From a virus: a DNA stretch of 64,000 nt. The notes under the pieces were generated by a model. That model did not search any database and had not been told where the DNA came from. It saw nothing but the letters and a program-made list of their open reading frames with translations. The stretch is from positions 276,393 to 340,392 of the IMG/VR virus record IMGVR_UViG_3300012931_000759, one strand, 5' to 3'. Shown in pieces: positions 34,335 through 43,249 of the stretch; the first letter of the stretch is position 1, and each line of letters starts with the position of its first letter. Made by a program: the position numbers and the translations under genes.

Positions 34335-35500
34335 ACGACTCCTACAAGGACATCTGGGAACTCCGACAGCCCGGTCGACGCGACTCAGAACGCCATAAGG
34401 TGCGTATCAGAAAGGCTATCAAGGAGAACCTACGGGAGCTGATCGCGGAGGAGAATATCATCTCCTCCGACGGCAAACGCAAGGTCAAGGTTCCGGTGCG
34501 CTACCTTGATATGTGGCGATTTAAATTCGGTCCTAATTCTAAGTCCAAGGATGTTGGTCATGGCGAAGGTGATCCTGGCGACATCATTGCCAAGGAAGGC
34601 AAGGGGAAAGGTAATAAGGCAGGTGACCAGCCGGGTGAGGAGTTGTACGACGAGGAGGTCGAACTAGCCGAAATCGTGGACATGATGCTGGAAGACCTCG
34701 GCCTCCCATGGTTAAAGCGGAAAGAGAATCAGGTCGAGATCGAGACAGAAGAGATGGTTTTCCACGACATCGCCGAGAAGGGTCTTCCCCCGAACGTCGA
34801 CCTGAAGCGGACACTCATCGAGAACCTGAAGCGGAACTCTATCGCCGGGAAGCCCTCGTTCGGCAAGATTGTGCCGGACGATCTGCGGTACAGGGTGTGG
34901 GAGAATGTGGTAGAGAAGCACTCTAACGCATCTGTAATCCTAATCATGGACCGCTCCGGGAGCATGACGGACGATAAAAAGTATATCGTGAAGTCTTTCT
35001 TCTTCTGGATGGTTAGTTTCCTGCGCATGAAATACGGGAATGTGGAGGTCGTCTTCATCGCGCACGACACCGAGGCCAGGGAGGTGGGGGAGGAGAACTT
35101 CTTTGCCATCTCTGATGGGGGAGGCACGCGCATCAGTTCCGGGCTGGAGCTGGCCAAGACGATCATCGAGACTAGGTTCCCCACAAACATCTGGAATAAC
35201 TACGTCTTCTCGTTCTCGGACGGCGAGAATTGGGATACGGACAACGAGCGCTGTATAGCCATGTTCAGAGAGTTACTTGGGATGTGCCAGGCGGTTGGAT
35301 ATGGGGAGGTGTCGTATACCGATCAGTTCTACAGCTGGTCCTCGTGGCGCGGCCACTGGTCGACCCTCCACGATGCCATTAAGGAGGCGGACGACCTAGT
35401 TGGGGAACCGAGATTCCTACAGGCGGCAATCGTGAAGCGCGAGGACCTATACGACTGCCTGCGTCAGTTTCTGGATGTCGACGGGAAGGAGAAGCCATGA
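34331..35500 (+). CDS. yeaH: DUF444 / YeaH-YhbH family protein with von Willebrand A domain
   Basis: The 389-residue protein has the conserved DUF444 N-terminus (RDSERHKVRIRKAIKENLRELIAEENIIS), a Gly-Lys-rich linker, and a vWA-type metal-binding site ILIMDRSGSMTDDKK near residue 207 (DxSxS MIDAS), then FSDGENWDTD near 297. YeaH partners PrkA/YeaG in E. coli stress physiology, with SpoVR/YcgB next to them, and this order (PrkA, YeaH, SpoVR) is kept here apart from the HNH gene. It overlaps the HNH gene and the SpoVR gene by four bases. Slightly shorter than E. coli YeaH (about 427). Confidence 0.93.
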   Translation: MNDSYKDIWELRQPGRRDSERHKVRIRKAIKENLRELIAEENIISSDGKRKVKVPVRYLDMWRFKFGPNSKSKDVGHGEGDPGDIIAKEGKGKGNKAGDQPGEELYDEEVELAEIVDMMLEDLGLPWLKRKENQVEIETEEMVFHDIAEKGLPPNVDLKRTLIENLKRNSIAGKPSFGKIVPDDLRYRVWENVVEKHSNASVILIMDRSGSMTDDKKYIVKSFFFWMVSFLRMKYGNVEVVFIAHDTEAREVGEENFFAISDGGGTRISSGLELAKTIIETRFPTNIWNNYVFSFSDGENWDTDNERCIAMFRELLGMCQAVGYGEVSYTDQFYSWSSWRGHWSTLHDAIKEADDLVGEPRFLQAAIVKREDLYDCLRQFLDVDGKEKP

Positions 35501-36966
35501 GGGACAGTCGCATCGTTGACTTGGAGCAGCTGGCGCGCAAGAACGGGCTCGATTTTTTCCCGGTGGTATTCGAGGTCGTAAGCGAGAATACGATGAACAA
35601 CGTGTGCGCCTACGGCCTGCCCACCAGGGCCAGGCACTGGAGTTACGGTCGTTCGTACGACCACCAGCGGATCTATGGGGAGATGGGGTTTTCGAAGGTG
35701 TTCGAGATGATCACCAACAACGATCCCTCGTACGCATTCGTCCTGGATAGCAACACGGAGGCCCAGAACCTCCTGATCGTGGCCCACTGTTTCGGGCACA
35801 GCGACTTCTTCAAAAACAATATAACATTCCAGGGCAGTGACCGCAACATGGCGCGGCATGCCGCGGAGCACGCCAACAGGATCGATGAGTACATCGAACA
35901 ATACGGCCTAGATGCGGTCGAACGCCTGATGGATATCGGTTTCAGCCTCGATTCCCATATCGATGTCCACAAGGGGCTGTATCGTAAAAAGTACCCAAGG
36001 AGGCACATCGAGGAGCGCCGGGTGAAAGCGAACGAGTTCGACGACCTGGATCCAGCCAAGGCTAGGCGGCCCTCCATGATCCGCGAGGTGGTAAACGCCA
36101 CCATGCCTCCTCACCCAGAGAGGGACTTGTTGTGGTTTTTCATCCAATATGCGCCATTGGAGGACTGGGAGCGCGACATTCTCGACATCGTGCGTGAGGA
36201 GTCGTTCTATTTCTATCCACAACGCCTAACCAAAATCATGAATGAAGGCTGGGCCGTTTACTGGCATGCTGAACTTTTACACCAATACAAGAATATCACG
36301 CCCGAGGAGATGATCGATTTTGCGCGTACCCACGAACGGGTTGTTCAGCCGGGAAACCCGTTCGACATTAATCCGTACTATCTCGGTTATAGAATCTACA
36401 AAGACATAGAGAAGCGCTGGGATAGGATGTATGCCGAGGGCGAATCGTCCATCACGGGCCGCCAGAAAATTTTCGAGGTTCGGCGTGACGAGGACGACGT
36501 GTCATTCCTGCGCAACTACCTGACGGCCGACTTGGTCCAAGAGCTGAAGCTATTCACCTTTGGGCGCGAGAACGAGGAGCCGGATCAGGACGAGGATGAG
36601 GAGGTCCTGTACGAGATCAAGAGCCGTATGCGCGAAGAAGTTGTCGAGGCCTTGGTGAAACCCCGGTACAATAACTGGGCACCCAAGATCGTGATCACGG
36701 ACGCAAGCTCCGAGAAGATCTGCCTGCGGCACGAAAGTGAGGAACTGGGCACGCTCAATTTCCGGTACGCCGAGCATATGCTTGAGTACGTTTGGGAGCT
36801 TTGGGCTGCGCCCGTGGAGTTGCGGACCAAGGACGACAATGGCAGGGAGGTTGTGCTCCTGTTCGACGAGGCTGGATTTTCGCAGCGAACACTTGAGGAG
36901 GAGTTTGACCTCGATGATGATGGAGACGAGGAAAAGGACGAGGGTCCGTTCAAGAAGACCCCTTAG
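35497..36966 (+). CDS. spoVR: SpoVR family protein (YcgB-like)
   Basis: The 489-residue protein has GLPTRARHWSYGRSYDHQRI near residue 40, LIVAHCFGHSDFFKNN near 92 and the NEGWAVYWHAELLHQYKN block near 248, which are SpoVR hallmarks, plus FFIQYAPLEDWERDILDIVR. The C-terminus is acidic. SpoVR is needed for spore cortex formation in Bacillus and its relatives are co-expressed with PrkA and YeaH; its biochemical activity is not known. Here it completes the triad and starts by ATGA overlap after YeaH. Length is close to E. coli YcgB (about 510). Confidence 0.95.
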   Translation: MRDSRIVDLEQLARKNGLDFFPVVFEVVSENTMNNVCAYGLPTRARHWSYGRSYDHQRIYGEMGFSKVFEMITNNDPSYAFVLDSNTEAQNLLIVAHCFGHSDFFKNNITFQGSDRNMARHAAEHANRIDEYIEQYGLDAVERLMDIGFSLDSHIDVHKGLYRKKYPRRHIEERRVKANEFDDLDPAKARRPSMIREVVNATMPPHPERDLLWFFIQYAPLEDWERDILDIVREESFYFYPQRLTKIMNEGWAVYWHAELLHQYKNITPEEMIDFARTHERVVQPGNPFDINPYYLGYRIYKDIEKRWDRMYAEGESSITGRQKIFEVRRDEDDVSFLRNYLTADLVQELKLFTFGRENEEPDQDEDEEVLYEIKSRMREEVVEALVKPRYNNWAPKIVITDASSEKICLRHESEELGTLNFRYAEHMLEYVWELWAAPVELRTKDDNGREVVLLFDEAGFSQRTLEEEFDLDDDGDEEKDEGPFKKTP

Positions 36967-36977
36967 CGGAGGAAAGT

Positions 36978-37538
36978 ATGGCAAGGGTTTGTATCACCGG
37001 GCACCGCCCGGATCCTTTTCTGGTGTCGCATTACCAACTTGAGGCTGTGGAACGTCTCGCTGGCAATGTTACCTGCGCGCTCAAGCGCGAGTACGGCGAC
37101 GAGCTGATGTTCAACTTAGGTGGAGCTGTGGGCGCTGACCAATGGATGGGCGCTGCCGCCATTGAACATGGCGTGAAGTACAGCCTATTCCTGCCGTTCT
37201 TGCCACAGATCCAGGCCCGTTACTGGGACGAGCAGCAGCGCGACGAACTTGACCGCCAGATGAAGGGCGCCGCTAAAATCGTGATCGTAGATCCATCGGG
37301 CCAATACGACGTTGCCAAATACTACGAGCGCGACCGCCTGATGGTGGACGAGGCCGATTTTGTCGTGGCGTTCTGGGTCGGCCGTCGACGCGGAGGCACC
37401 TTTGAGACGATGAAGTATGCTCTATCCAAGTCGAAATTTGTACTCAACGCCATGGATCACCTGCGTCCTGTGTTCAAGCAGGACTTGGAGAGCGGATGGA
37501 CTCCGCCACACTTGAGAGGGGAAACCGAAGATGAATAA
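36978..37538 (+). CDS. YpsA/DUF1273-like SLOG protein
   Basis: The 186-residue protein starts VCITGHRPD, the YpsA opening, and has NLGGAVGADQWMGAAAIEHG near residue 46, LFLPFLPQIQARYW near 70, and VVAFWVGRRRGGTFETMKYA near 129. These match the SLOG Rossmann group (DUF1273/YpsA, related to DprA and LOG), which binds nucleotides such as ADP-ribose derivatives. GGAGG precedes the ATG. Phage SLOG proteins may sense or degrade a nucleotide signal. The role here is unknown. It overlaps the sigma factor gene by 8 bases. Confidence 0.82.
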   Translation: MARVCITGHRPDPFLVSHYQLEAVERLAGNVTCALKREYGDELMFNLGGAVGADQWMGAAAIEHGVKYSLFLPFLPQIQARYWDEQQRDELDRQMKGAAKIVIVDPSGQYDVAKYYERDRLMVDEADFVVAFWVGRRRGGTFETMKYALSKSKFVLNAMDHLRPVFKQDLESGWTPPHLRGETEDE

Positions 37539-38175
37539 TGGGGTCAAGACCCGTCGCTACCTTGTGAACAACGAGGAAATCCTTGTGCTGATTGAATCCT
37601 GGCGGAATGCTAACCAGCACGAGAAAACCAAGCTTGCGAACCAGGTAGTTTCTCGTCTCGCCTTCCTTGTTCACTCCAAGATTAGGCTCCACAAGGGGTC
37701 CCCACTGTACGACGATCTCCTCCAGGAGGGGCGGCTAGGTATCATGAAGGCCCTTCAGGATTTCGAGCCTGAACGTGGCCGTAATTTTTTCATGTTCGCC
37801 ACTTGGCATATTCAAACTAGGGTGCGCCGACTACTTCTGCGCGAGGTGCGTCGTTGCGAGTCCCCGGCTGGAGATATGCTGCTGGTGGCCAAAAGTGTCT
37901 CCGAGACCCGCGAGCACCTCCTAGCGCAGGAGACCGGCACTGCCCTTGAGAGTCGGGAGAGCTGCGGTGCTATTATGAAAGTGCTGAGTTTCCTGTCGGA
38001 CAGCGACCGCAAAGTGCTAGTTATGCGTTTCGGCTTCGACGGCGAAGAGCCTCGTACATTCCAGCAAATCGGGAACGAACTTGGAATTTCCAAGCAGCGC
38101 GCACAGCAAATCGAAGCCGGTGTTTTGCGCCGTCTGCGCAGGAATAATGAGCTTATGGACCTAATTGGTGGGTAG
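37531..38175 (+). CDS. RNA polymerase sigma-70 family factor (phage-encoded)
   Basis: The 214-residue protein has region 2 (DDLLQEGRLGIMKALQDFEP, then FFMFATWHIQTRVRRLLL, the -10-reading helix) and region 4 (LSDSDRKVLVMRFGF, FQQIGNELGISKQRAQQIEA), the helix-turn-helix that reads -35. There is no region 1.1 and region 3 is short, so it is close to the sporulation/flagellar sigma size. It would redirect host RNA polymerase to phage promoters; candidate targets are motif copies A, B and C. It starts inside the YpsA-like gene end. Next is the RNR gene. Confidence 0.9.
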   Translation: MNNGVKTRRYLVNNEEILVLIESWRNANQHEKTKLANQVVSRLAFLVHSKIRLHKGSPLYDDLLQEGRLGIMKALQDFEPERGRNFFMFATWHIQTRVRRLLLREVRRCESPAGDMLLVAKSVSETREHLLAQETGTALESRESCGAIMKVLSFLSDSDRKVLVMRFGFDGEEPRTFQQIGNELGISKQRAQQIEAGVLRRLRRNNELMDLIGG

Positions 38176-38184
38176 GAGAGTGGT

Positions 38185-41100
38185 ATGCCGATGATCTACT
38201 TGGTGGATGACATCGAATCCACTATCAAGAGAATGTTATCTGACGAGGAGCTGAGGGGTCTTGGTCTCAACAAGATCAAAGTGCGCCGAACCCTATCCTC
38301 GTTTAGGGGTGACGAGATTGCCGCTTCCGTTTTTCTCAAGAAATACGCCCTGCGTGATGCTGATGACGAGGTAGCCGAGCTGACCTTGGAGGAGGCCAAG
38401 GATCGGTGGGCGGTTGCCATCGCCAAGGGGGAGGAGCTGTTCTCTGGCGAGCGCAAGGAGGCTCCGTACTTCCGTGAACTGTATGAGCATTTCCTACCGG
38501 CTGGCCGCCAGATGTTTGCTTTGGGTAACAGCCAGATGAGAAACGTAACGTTCACGAATTGTCTGTCTGGCAGCACATTTGTGCCAACGGACGCAGGTTT
38601 ACGGAAATTGGATGCGCTGTCCAAGACAAAGGTGCGCCTGAACGGCAAAAGCTATATGGCCAAGGTTTGGCGCACGGGATCCAAGCTCGTTAGACGGTTG
38701 GATACTGTTGAAGGGTATTTTGCCCTGCCGACTGGCGACCATCGGTTCCAATTAGTCGATGGATCTTGGCGTTCTGTGGACAAACTCCAGCCCGGTGACC
38801 GCATTGTGTTGGGACATGATAGTAGGCCTTTTGGTCCTTCTAATGAACATGAAGAATTGAGAGGTTTTGCGGCTGGCCTATTTGTTGGAGTTGGTACATT
38901 TGCCGGTGAAGGTTTCCAGGTCGCAAATGTGCGTCTGTTCGGGAAGAATTCAAGATTCTTGGTGGAAAAGATTGCCAGTTTGTATGGTGGCAGTCCTCTC
39001 TCTCATGCTGAACATATATCCTATAACAGTACAGCATGGGCGCGCGATATGTTCGAAAGTACAGGCATCCAGCACGGCAATAAAACGATCACTGATCGTC
39101 TCATGTCCCAATCATGGTCGTTCCTGCGTGGTTTTTTGCGAGGACTGTTTGATGCCAATGGATGTGTTATTGATAGCCAAAAAAACCACCAGCGGCAGAT
39201 CGTGCTGGTCCAATCGGATCGCGACATGCTATGTCGGGTACAGATCCTCTTGTTGGCGTTTGGTATTCGTTCGGTCATATACAAGGGAGAATTTCCCAAG
39301 GGTGTTTTTCAGTGTCGACAAGGATGGTCTTTACACATTAGTAGACGTTCGTTCGAGACATTTGCCGAGTTCATAGGATTTGCGCATCCAAGCAAGGCGG
39401 CAAAGATGCGCACTGCGTTGAACCGTGCGCCTTTTAAGCCGGACATTTGGTATGCTCGTGTCAAAAGCGTAACGAATTTTCAACGCATGGATGTGTACGA
39501 TATGAGTGTTTTTGGTATACATGCGTTTCCGGCAAACGGTTTGGTTGCCCATAACTGCTATGTTACCCAGATCGAGGATGACAGTATTGAGGGCATCTAT
39601 GGCGCGGCCCAGAAACTGGCCAAAACATACTCGTACGGCGGCGGCATCGGACTGTGCGTGGGTGAATTGCGCCCTGCGGGCGCGCGTGTGTCGAACAGTG
39701 CGCGCCAGTCGACCGGCTCCGTCAGCTTCATGGAGCTGTTCTCGCTGACGACGGGCCTGATTGGCCAAGCGGGGCGCCGTGGCGCCCTAATGATTACCAT
39801 GCCAGTATCCCATCCAGACGCAGAAGAGTTCATCGAGGTCAAACACGGGAACACTGACAAGGTTAAGTACGCGAACATTAGTCTGAAACTGACCGACGAG
39901 TTCATGCAGGCCGTCGTCGAGGACAGGATGTTCCGGCAGACCTACACCACGAAGCATGAGACGGTGTGGCGCGAAGTGCGCGCCCGTGACCTATGGCAGA
40001 AAATCATCCAGAGCGCCCGTGACTCGGCAGAGCCCGGCCTGATGTTCTGGGATCGCATGGTGACCATGTCGCCCTCGGAAATTTACCCGAGATTACAAGT
40101 CCATAGTACTAATCCTTGTGTGACGGGAGATACTTTAGTTGCGACGCCTTCTGGCTGGAAAAGGGCCGATTTATTCCAAAAAGGCGATCATATTTCTACT
40201 GTGTGTGGTTTCGGTTTGGTCGAAAGAGTAGAAACACATCATAATGTACCGGTCTACAAAGTAGAATTTTCAGACGGAACGATATTGAAAGTAACTGCTG
40301 CCCATCAGTTCCATGTGGCAAAAAAGGATACAAAAACAGAAAAATATCCAAGGAAATATACTCCTACCAGGCTAGATCAAATGGAAGTTGGGGATTTTGT
40401 AAGGGCTTCTGGTTTCGAATGTCCAGATCTGCCAGAAGGCCAATTAAAAGATTTTTGTGACGCTTTTTTGGCTGGTGTGTTGTTGGGAGACGGATGTTAC
40501 ACTCCAAAAATGACAGCTAGTAAAGTGGTAAAGATTGCATCTGATATCAGAGACAATAAATGGAACGAGCTACTAAAGAGCAAATTTGGAGAACGTGGTG
40601 TGATATTATCTTGCTACGGGGCGACAGATGGGTCATGTTCTTGTAGTCTTACCTCGCAGAATGGCGACTTGGTGAGCTTGGTGGACGAATTTGGTCTGGT
40701 TCACACATATTCTTATCATAAGCGTATTCCTGATCATTTGTGTTTTGGAAACAAAGAACAAATGCGAGGTGTTCTAGATGGTCTTTTCTCCACTGATGGA
40801 AATGTGAATCTTAGCGGAGACTCTCCACAGATAAGGTTGAAATCCACATCACGGTTTATGTTGGCCCAAGTTAAGAGAATGCTTCTGATGTTTGGCATAT
40901 TCTCGTCATTGGGGAATGTCGGTAAAACTTCAATAATACTTGGGCGAAAAGTAAAATCACGAGACCGATACGAATTGGTTGTGAGCGGGCAAAGTGTCGA
41001 TTTTTTCATCAGACGTATAGGGATCTCTCATCCAGCAAAGAAGGCGTTATGCCAAGATTTGCTTTTGAATTGGGCTTTGACTGGTAACACTTGGAGAGTA

Positions 41101-42591
41101 AAACTGAAATCGGTTGAGTTCATGGGATGCGAAACGGTCTATGATATCTATGAACCATCCACCGATACATGGATTACGGATGGAATTGTTTCGCGCGGTT
41201 GTGGAGAGCAGATCCTGGAGAAAGGCGGCGCCTGCGTGCTGGGCTCGCTGTTGCTCCACACCTTCGTGGTCGACCCGTTCACGCCACAGGCGCGATTTGA
41301 CTTCGACTGCTTCAAGCAGATGACCAGGCGAGCCGTCAGGCACCTGGATAACGTGGTCGAGCTGAACTTTGGTCGGCATGCCCTCGAAGAGCAGGAGGAG
41401 GCGGCCCAGCTCGGACGCCGAATTGGCCTTGGAGTGACTGGCCTCGCCGATACACTTGCGGCCCTTGGCATCAAGTACGACTCTGAAGAGGCACTTAAGG
41501 CGGTCGACCAGGTTATGTCGGCCAAAAAAGACGCCGAATACCGTGCTTCAATCGACCTGGCTATGGTACGCGGGCCTTTCAGGATGTTTGATCCCAAGGC
41601 ACACTATGAGCAGGGTTTCTGCGCCACGTTGCCGGAGGAGATCAAGGCGTTGGGACGCGAGCGTGGCCAGAGGAACGTTGCCATCTCGACCGTCGCTCCG
41701 GCCGGTAGTCTGAGTGTGATAGCCCAATGCTCAAGCGGTATCGAGCCCGTTTTCGCGCTTCGCTACAAACGATATGTCGAACTGGGCTCGGAACGAAAGG
41801 AGTTCTCCATCCGCCACCAAGGTTTGTCGCGCATGGCTGCAGTTCTGGGTAGCGAGACGGCACCGTGGTGCTGGGTCACGGCCCATAGTATCGACCACCG
41901 ATTCAGGGTGGCTATGCAGGGCGTCATCCAGAGGCATACTGATGCCTCGATCTCGAGTACCATCAACCTACCTAAGGATGCCATGGCCGAGACCGTCGGC
42001 GAAATCTACATGGACGCCTGGAAGGCGGGACTGAAGGGAATTACGGTGTACCGTGAGGGCGCGCGAGAGGGTATACTTGTAACAGAGGAGTTTGCCCGGC
42101 AGGCTGGATCCCCGATGGACACCATTATCTACGAGGCGAGAGCGGAGGCGGGGGACAAGTTCTATATTCCGATCTCCTACACTGGAGGTGATGTAAGGAA
42201 GCCTTACCAGGTGTTCCTGATCAACTACAAAACCTCTGAGAATGACCGGTTTGCCAAAATGGGCAACGATTTGGTGCGTATGCTGCGCGAGAAAGGCGTA
42301 GAGGACGCTGACCCGAAGCGTTTCCAGAAGTACCTGGATCGGAGCACGACACAGCTGGGGAAGATTACAAGATTCCTGTCCCTCTCCATGAAAACGGGCC
42401 ATTTTGAGGAGGCAGTCGAGATTCTTGGCGAGCATGGCACGGTTGGAACGCTAGCTGCCGAGCTATACAAGATTCTTCGCATAAGTCTCGCAAACGCGAA
42501 GGTTTTGTGCCCCAACTGCGGTAGCTCGAACGTCAGGATGGAGGAGGGATGTCGGCATTGCCTGGATTGTAGTTGGTCGGGTTGCGGATAG
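38185..42591 (+). CDS. nrdJ: Class II (adenosylcobalamin-dependent) ribonucleotide reductase with two inteins
   Basis: The precursor has 1,468 residues; removal of inteins of 332 and 361 residues leaves 775. Extein landmarks are GRQMFALGN, NVTFTN/CYVTQI, YGGGIGLCVGELRP, STNP/CGEQILEKGGACVLGS (the NPCGE Cys block), and a C-terminal Cys ribbon (CPNCG...CRHCLDCSWSGCG) as in NrdJ. NPCGEQ and the zinc tail favour class II, which uses cobalamin instead of a separate radical subunit, and no NrdB is nearby. It makes deoxynucleotides for phage DNA. AGGAGAG precedes the ATG. The second intein lacks its normal end residues, so splicing is in doubt. Confidence 0.88.
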   Translation: MPMIYLVDDIESTIKRMLSDEELRGLGLNKIKVRRTLSSFRGDEIAASVFLKKYALRDADDEVAELTLEEAKDRWAVAIAKGEELFSGERKEAPYFRELYEHFLPAGRQMFALGNSQMRNVTFTNCLSGSTFVPTDAGLRKLDALSKTKVRLNGKSYMAKVWRTGSKLVRRLDTVEGYFALPTGDHRFQLVDGSWRSVDKLQPGDRIVLGHDSRPFGPSNEHEELRGFAAGLFVGVGTFAGEGFQVANVRLFGKNSRFLVEKIASLYGGSPLSHAEHISYNSTAWARDMFESTGIQHGNKTITDRLMSQSWSFLRGFLRGLFDANGCVIDSQKNHQRQIVLVQSDRDMLCRVQILLLAFGIRSVIYKGEFPKGVFQCRQGWSLHISRRSFETFAEFIGFAHPSKAAKMRTALNRAPFKPDIWYARVKSVTNFQRMDVYDMSVFGIHAFPANGLVAHNCYVTQIEDDSIEGIYGAAQKLAKTYSYGGGIGLCVGELRPAGARVSNSARQSTGSVSFMELFSLTTGLIGQAGRRGALMITMPVSHPDAEEFIEVKHGNTDKVKYANISLKLTDEFMQAVVEDRMFRQTYTTKHETVWREVRARDLWQKIIQSARDSAEPGLMFWDRMVTMSPSEIYPRLQVHSTNPCVTGDTLVATPSGWKRADLFQKGDHISTVCGFGLVERVETHHNVPVYKVEFSDGTILKVTAAHQFHVAKKDTKTEKYPRKYTPTRLDQMEVGDFVRASGFECPDLPEGQLKDFCDAFLAGVLLGDGCYTPKMTASKVVKIASDIRDNKWNELLKSKFGERGVILSCYGATDGSCSCSLTSQNGDLVSLVDEFGLVHTYSYHKRIPDHLCFGNKEQMRGVLDGLFSTDGNVNLSGDSPQIRLKSTSRFMLAQVKRMLLMFGIFSSLGNVGKTSIILGRKVKSRDRYELVVSGQSVDFFIRRIGISHPAKKALCQDLLLNWALTGNTWRVKLKSVEFMGCETVYDIYEPSTDTWITDGIVSRGCGEQILEKGGACVLGSLLLHTFVVDPFTPQARFDFDCFKQMTRRAVRHLDNVVELNFGRHALEEQEEAAQLGRRIGLGVTGLADTLAALGIKYDSEEALKAVDQVMSAKKDAEYRASIDLAMVRGPFRMFDPKAHYEQGFCATLPEEIKALGRERGQRNVAISTVAPAGSLSVIAQCSSGIEPVFALRYKRYVELGSERKEFSIRHQGLSRMAAVLGSETAPWCWVTAHSIDHRFRVAMQGVIQRHTDASISSTINLPKDAMAETVGEIYMDAWKAGLKGITVYREGAREGILVTEEFARQAGSPMDTIIYEARAEAGDKFYIPISYTGGDVRKPYQVFLINYKTSENDRFAKMGNDLVRMLREKGVEDADPKRFQKYLDRSTTQLGKITRFLSLSMKTGHFEEAVEILGEHGTVGTLAAELYKILRISLANAKVLCPNCGSSNVRMEEGCRHCLDCSWSGCG
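38560..39555 (+). other. Intein 1 in RNR (Cys1, LAGLIDADG), 332 aa
   Basis: It starts at Cys in CLSGSTFVPTDAG after FTN and ends FPANGLVAHN before Cys of CYVTQI. C1, penultimate H, terminal N and +1 C are all present, so splicing is expected. The endonuclease helices are seen as AAGLFVGVGTFAGE and LRGLFDANGCVI. It is inserted in a conserved active-site block. Confidence 0.9.
40117..41199 (+). other. Intein 2 in RNR with non-canonical C-terminus (RG instead of HN), 361 aa
   Basis: It starts at Cys in CVTGDTLVATPSGW after STNP and stops at IVSRG before the extein CGEQ. Block A, VYKVEFSDGTILKVTAAHQF (block B with H) and LAGLIDADG helices (FLAGVLLGDGCY, LDGLFSTDGNVN) are intact, but the last residues read Arg-Gly where His-Asn is expected. 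The codons are TCG CGC GGT before TGT. It is markedly AT-rich. Asn cyclisation is not possible as read, so it may be inactive, splice by another route or cleave. Confidence 0.85.
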
Positions 42592-42602
42592 CAGGTTCTC
42601 TC

Positions 42603-42869
42603 ATGAATATTCCCGTGATCGAACTCTTGGCACACATCTGTCTCAACAGGGAGGAAGCGGACTCCGAGCTTCCGCGCGCCTTCCGGAAAGTGGTGAAGCA
42701 GGGCCTCCGCAGGATGTTTGAGCCTATCCTTGGTTCGCAGGTCGGATATGCCATCGAGCATCTAATTGTGGCCGCAAAGGCCTTTGATCTGGTCAGAGAG
42801 GACGGCGAATATCTGATTGCCGTCATCAAACCGAAAGAGAGCCACATATGTCCGACGGAGCGAAACTGA
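42603..42869 (+). CDS. Hypothetical protein (88 aa)
   Basis: The product has 88 residues, is basic and helical in its middle (LPRAFRKVVKQGLRRMFEPI), and has two strands near its end (GEYLIAVIKP). ATG 42603 lies 11 bases after the RNR stop; an earlier in-frame TTG would start inside RNR. It overlaps nothing and ends two bases before the next ATG. I do not recognise a family; neighbours are nucleotide metabolism genes. Confidence 0.65.
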   Translation: MNIPVIELLAHICLNREEADSELPRAFRKVVKQGLRRMFEPILGSQVGYAIEHLIVAAKAFDLVREDGEYLIAVIKPKESHICPTERN

Positions 42870-42870
42870 A

Positions 42871-43239
42871 ATGACCACCATCCTGGCGGATGTCGGCGAC
42901 GAGCGGCAGGCCATCGACGAGGAGCGGCAGGCCTGGTTGCGGCGCGTGCTGGTTGCCCTCGGAGCCGACGAGGCGACCATTTCCGAGAACACGCTGGAGG
43001 CCAAGCGCCACGTCTCCAGCCTTGGCCTGGATGTAGAGGGGCATCCTGACGGATCCATCGATATTGCTCGCCTGGAGATCTCAGTTATTGCCAGCGAGGA
43101 CAAAGAGGTTCCGATCGAGACGGGACGCCAGCTGGTGGCCCAATGGCTGCCGCCGAAGCTGCTGCGCGTCAAGGACAGGCCGAGGGATTATTACCGGATC
43201 ACACTGTGTGAATGGGCTCTGCCTTTCCAGATGAAATAG
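42871..43239 (+). CDS. Hypothetical protein (122 aa)
   Basis: The 122-residue product has an acidic N-terminus (ILADVGDERQAIDEERQAW), a central helix (LGADEATISENTLEAKRHV) and ends with a strand-rich WLPPKLLRVKDRPRDYYRIT segment. ATG 42871 has GGAG 10 bases upstream. It sits in a run of three short unknown genes between RNR and PhoH that look translationally linked. No domain is recognised. Confidence 0.65.
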   Translation: MTTILADVGDERQAIDEERQAWLRRVLVALGADEATISENTLEAKRHVSSLGLDVEGHPDGSIDIARLEISVIASEDKEVPIETGRQLVAQWLPPKLLRVKDRPRDYYRITLCEWALPFQMK

Positions 43240-43249
43240 GAGGAGAAAG

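Noticed and set aside
38185-42591. Class I ribonucleotide reductase
   Set aside because: NPCGEQ and the C-terminal Cys ribbon fit class II better, and no beta subunit is nearby.
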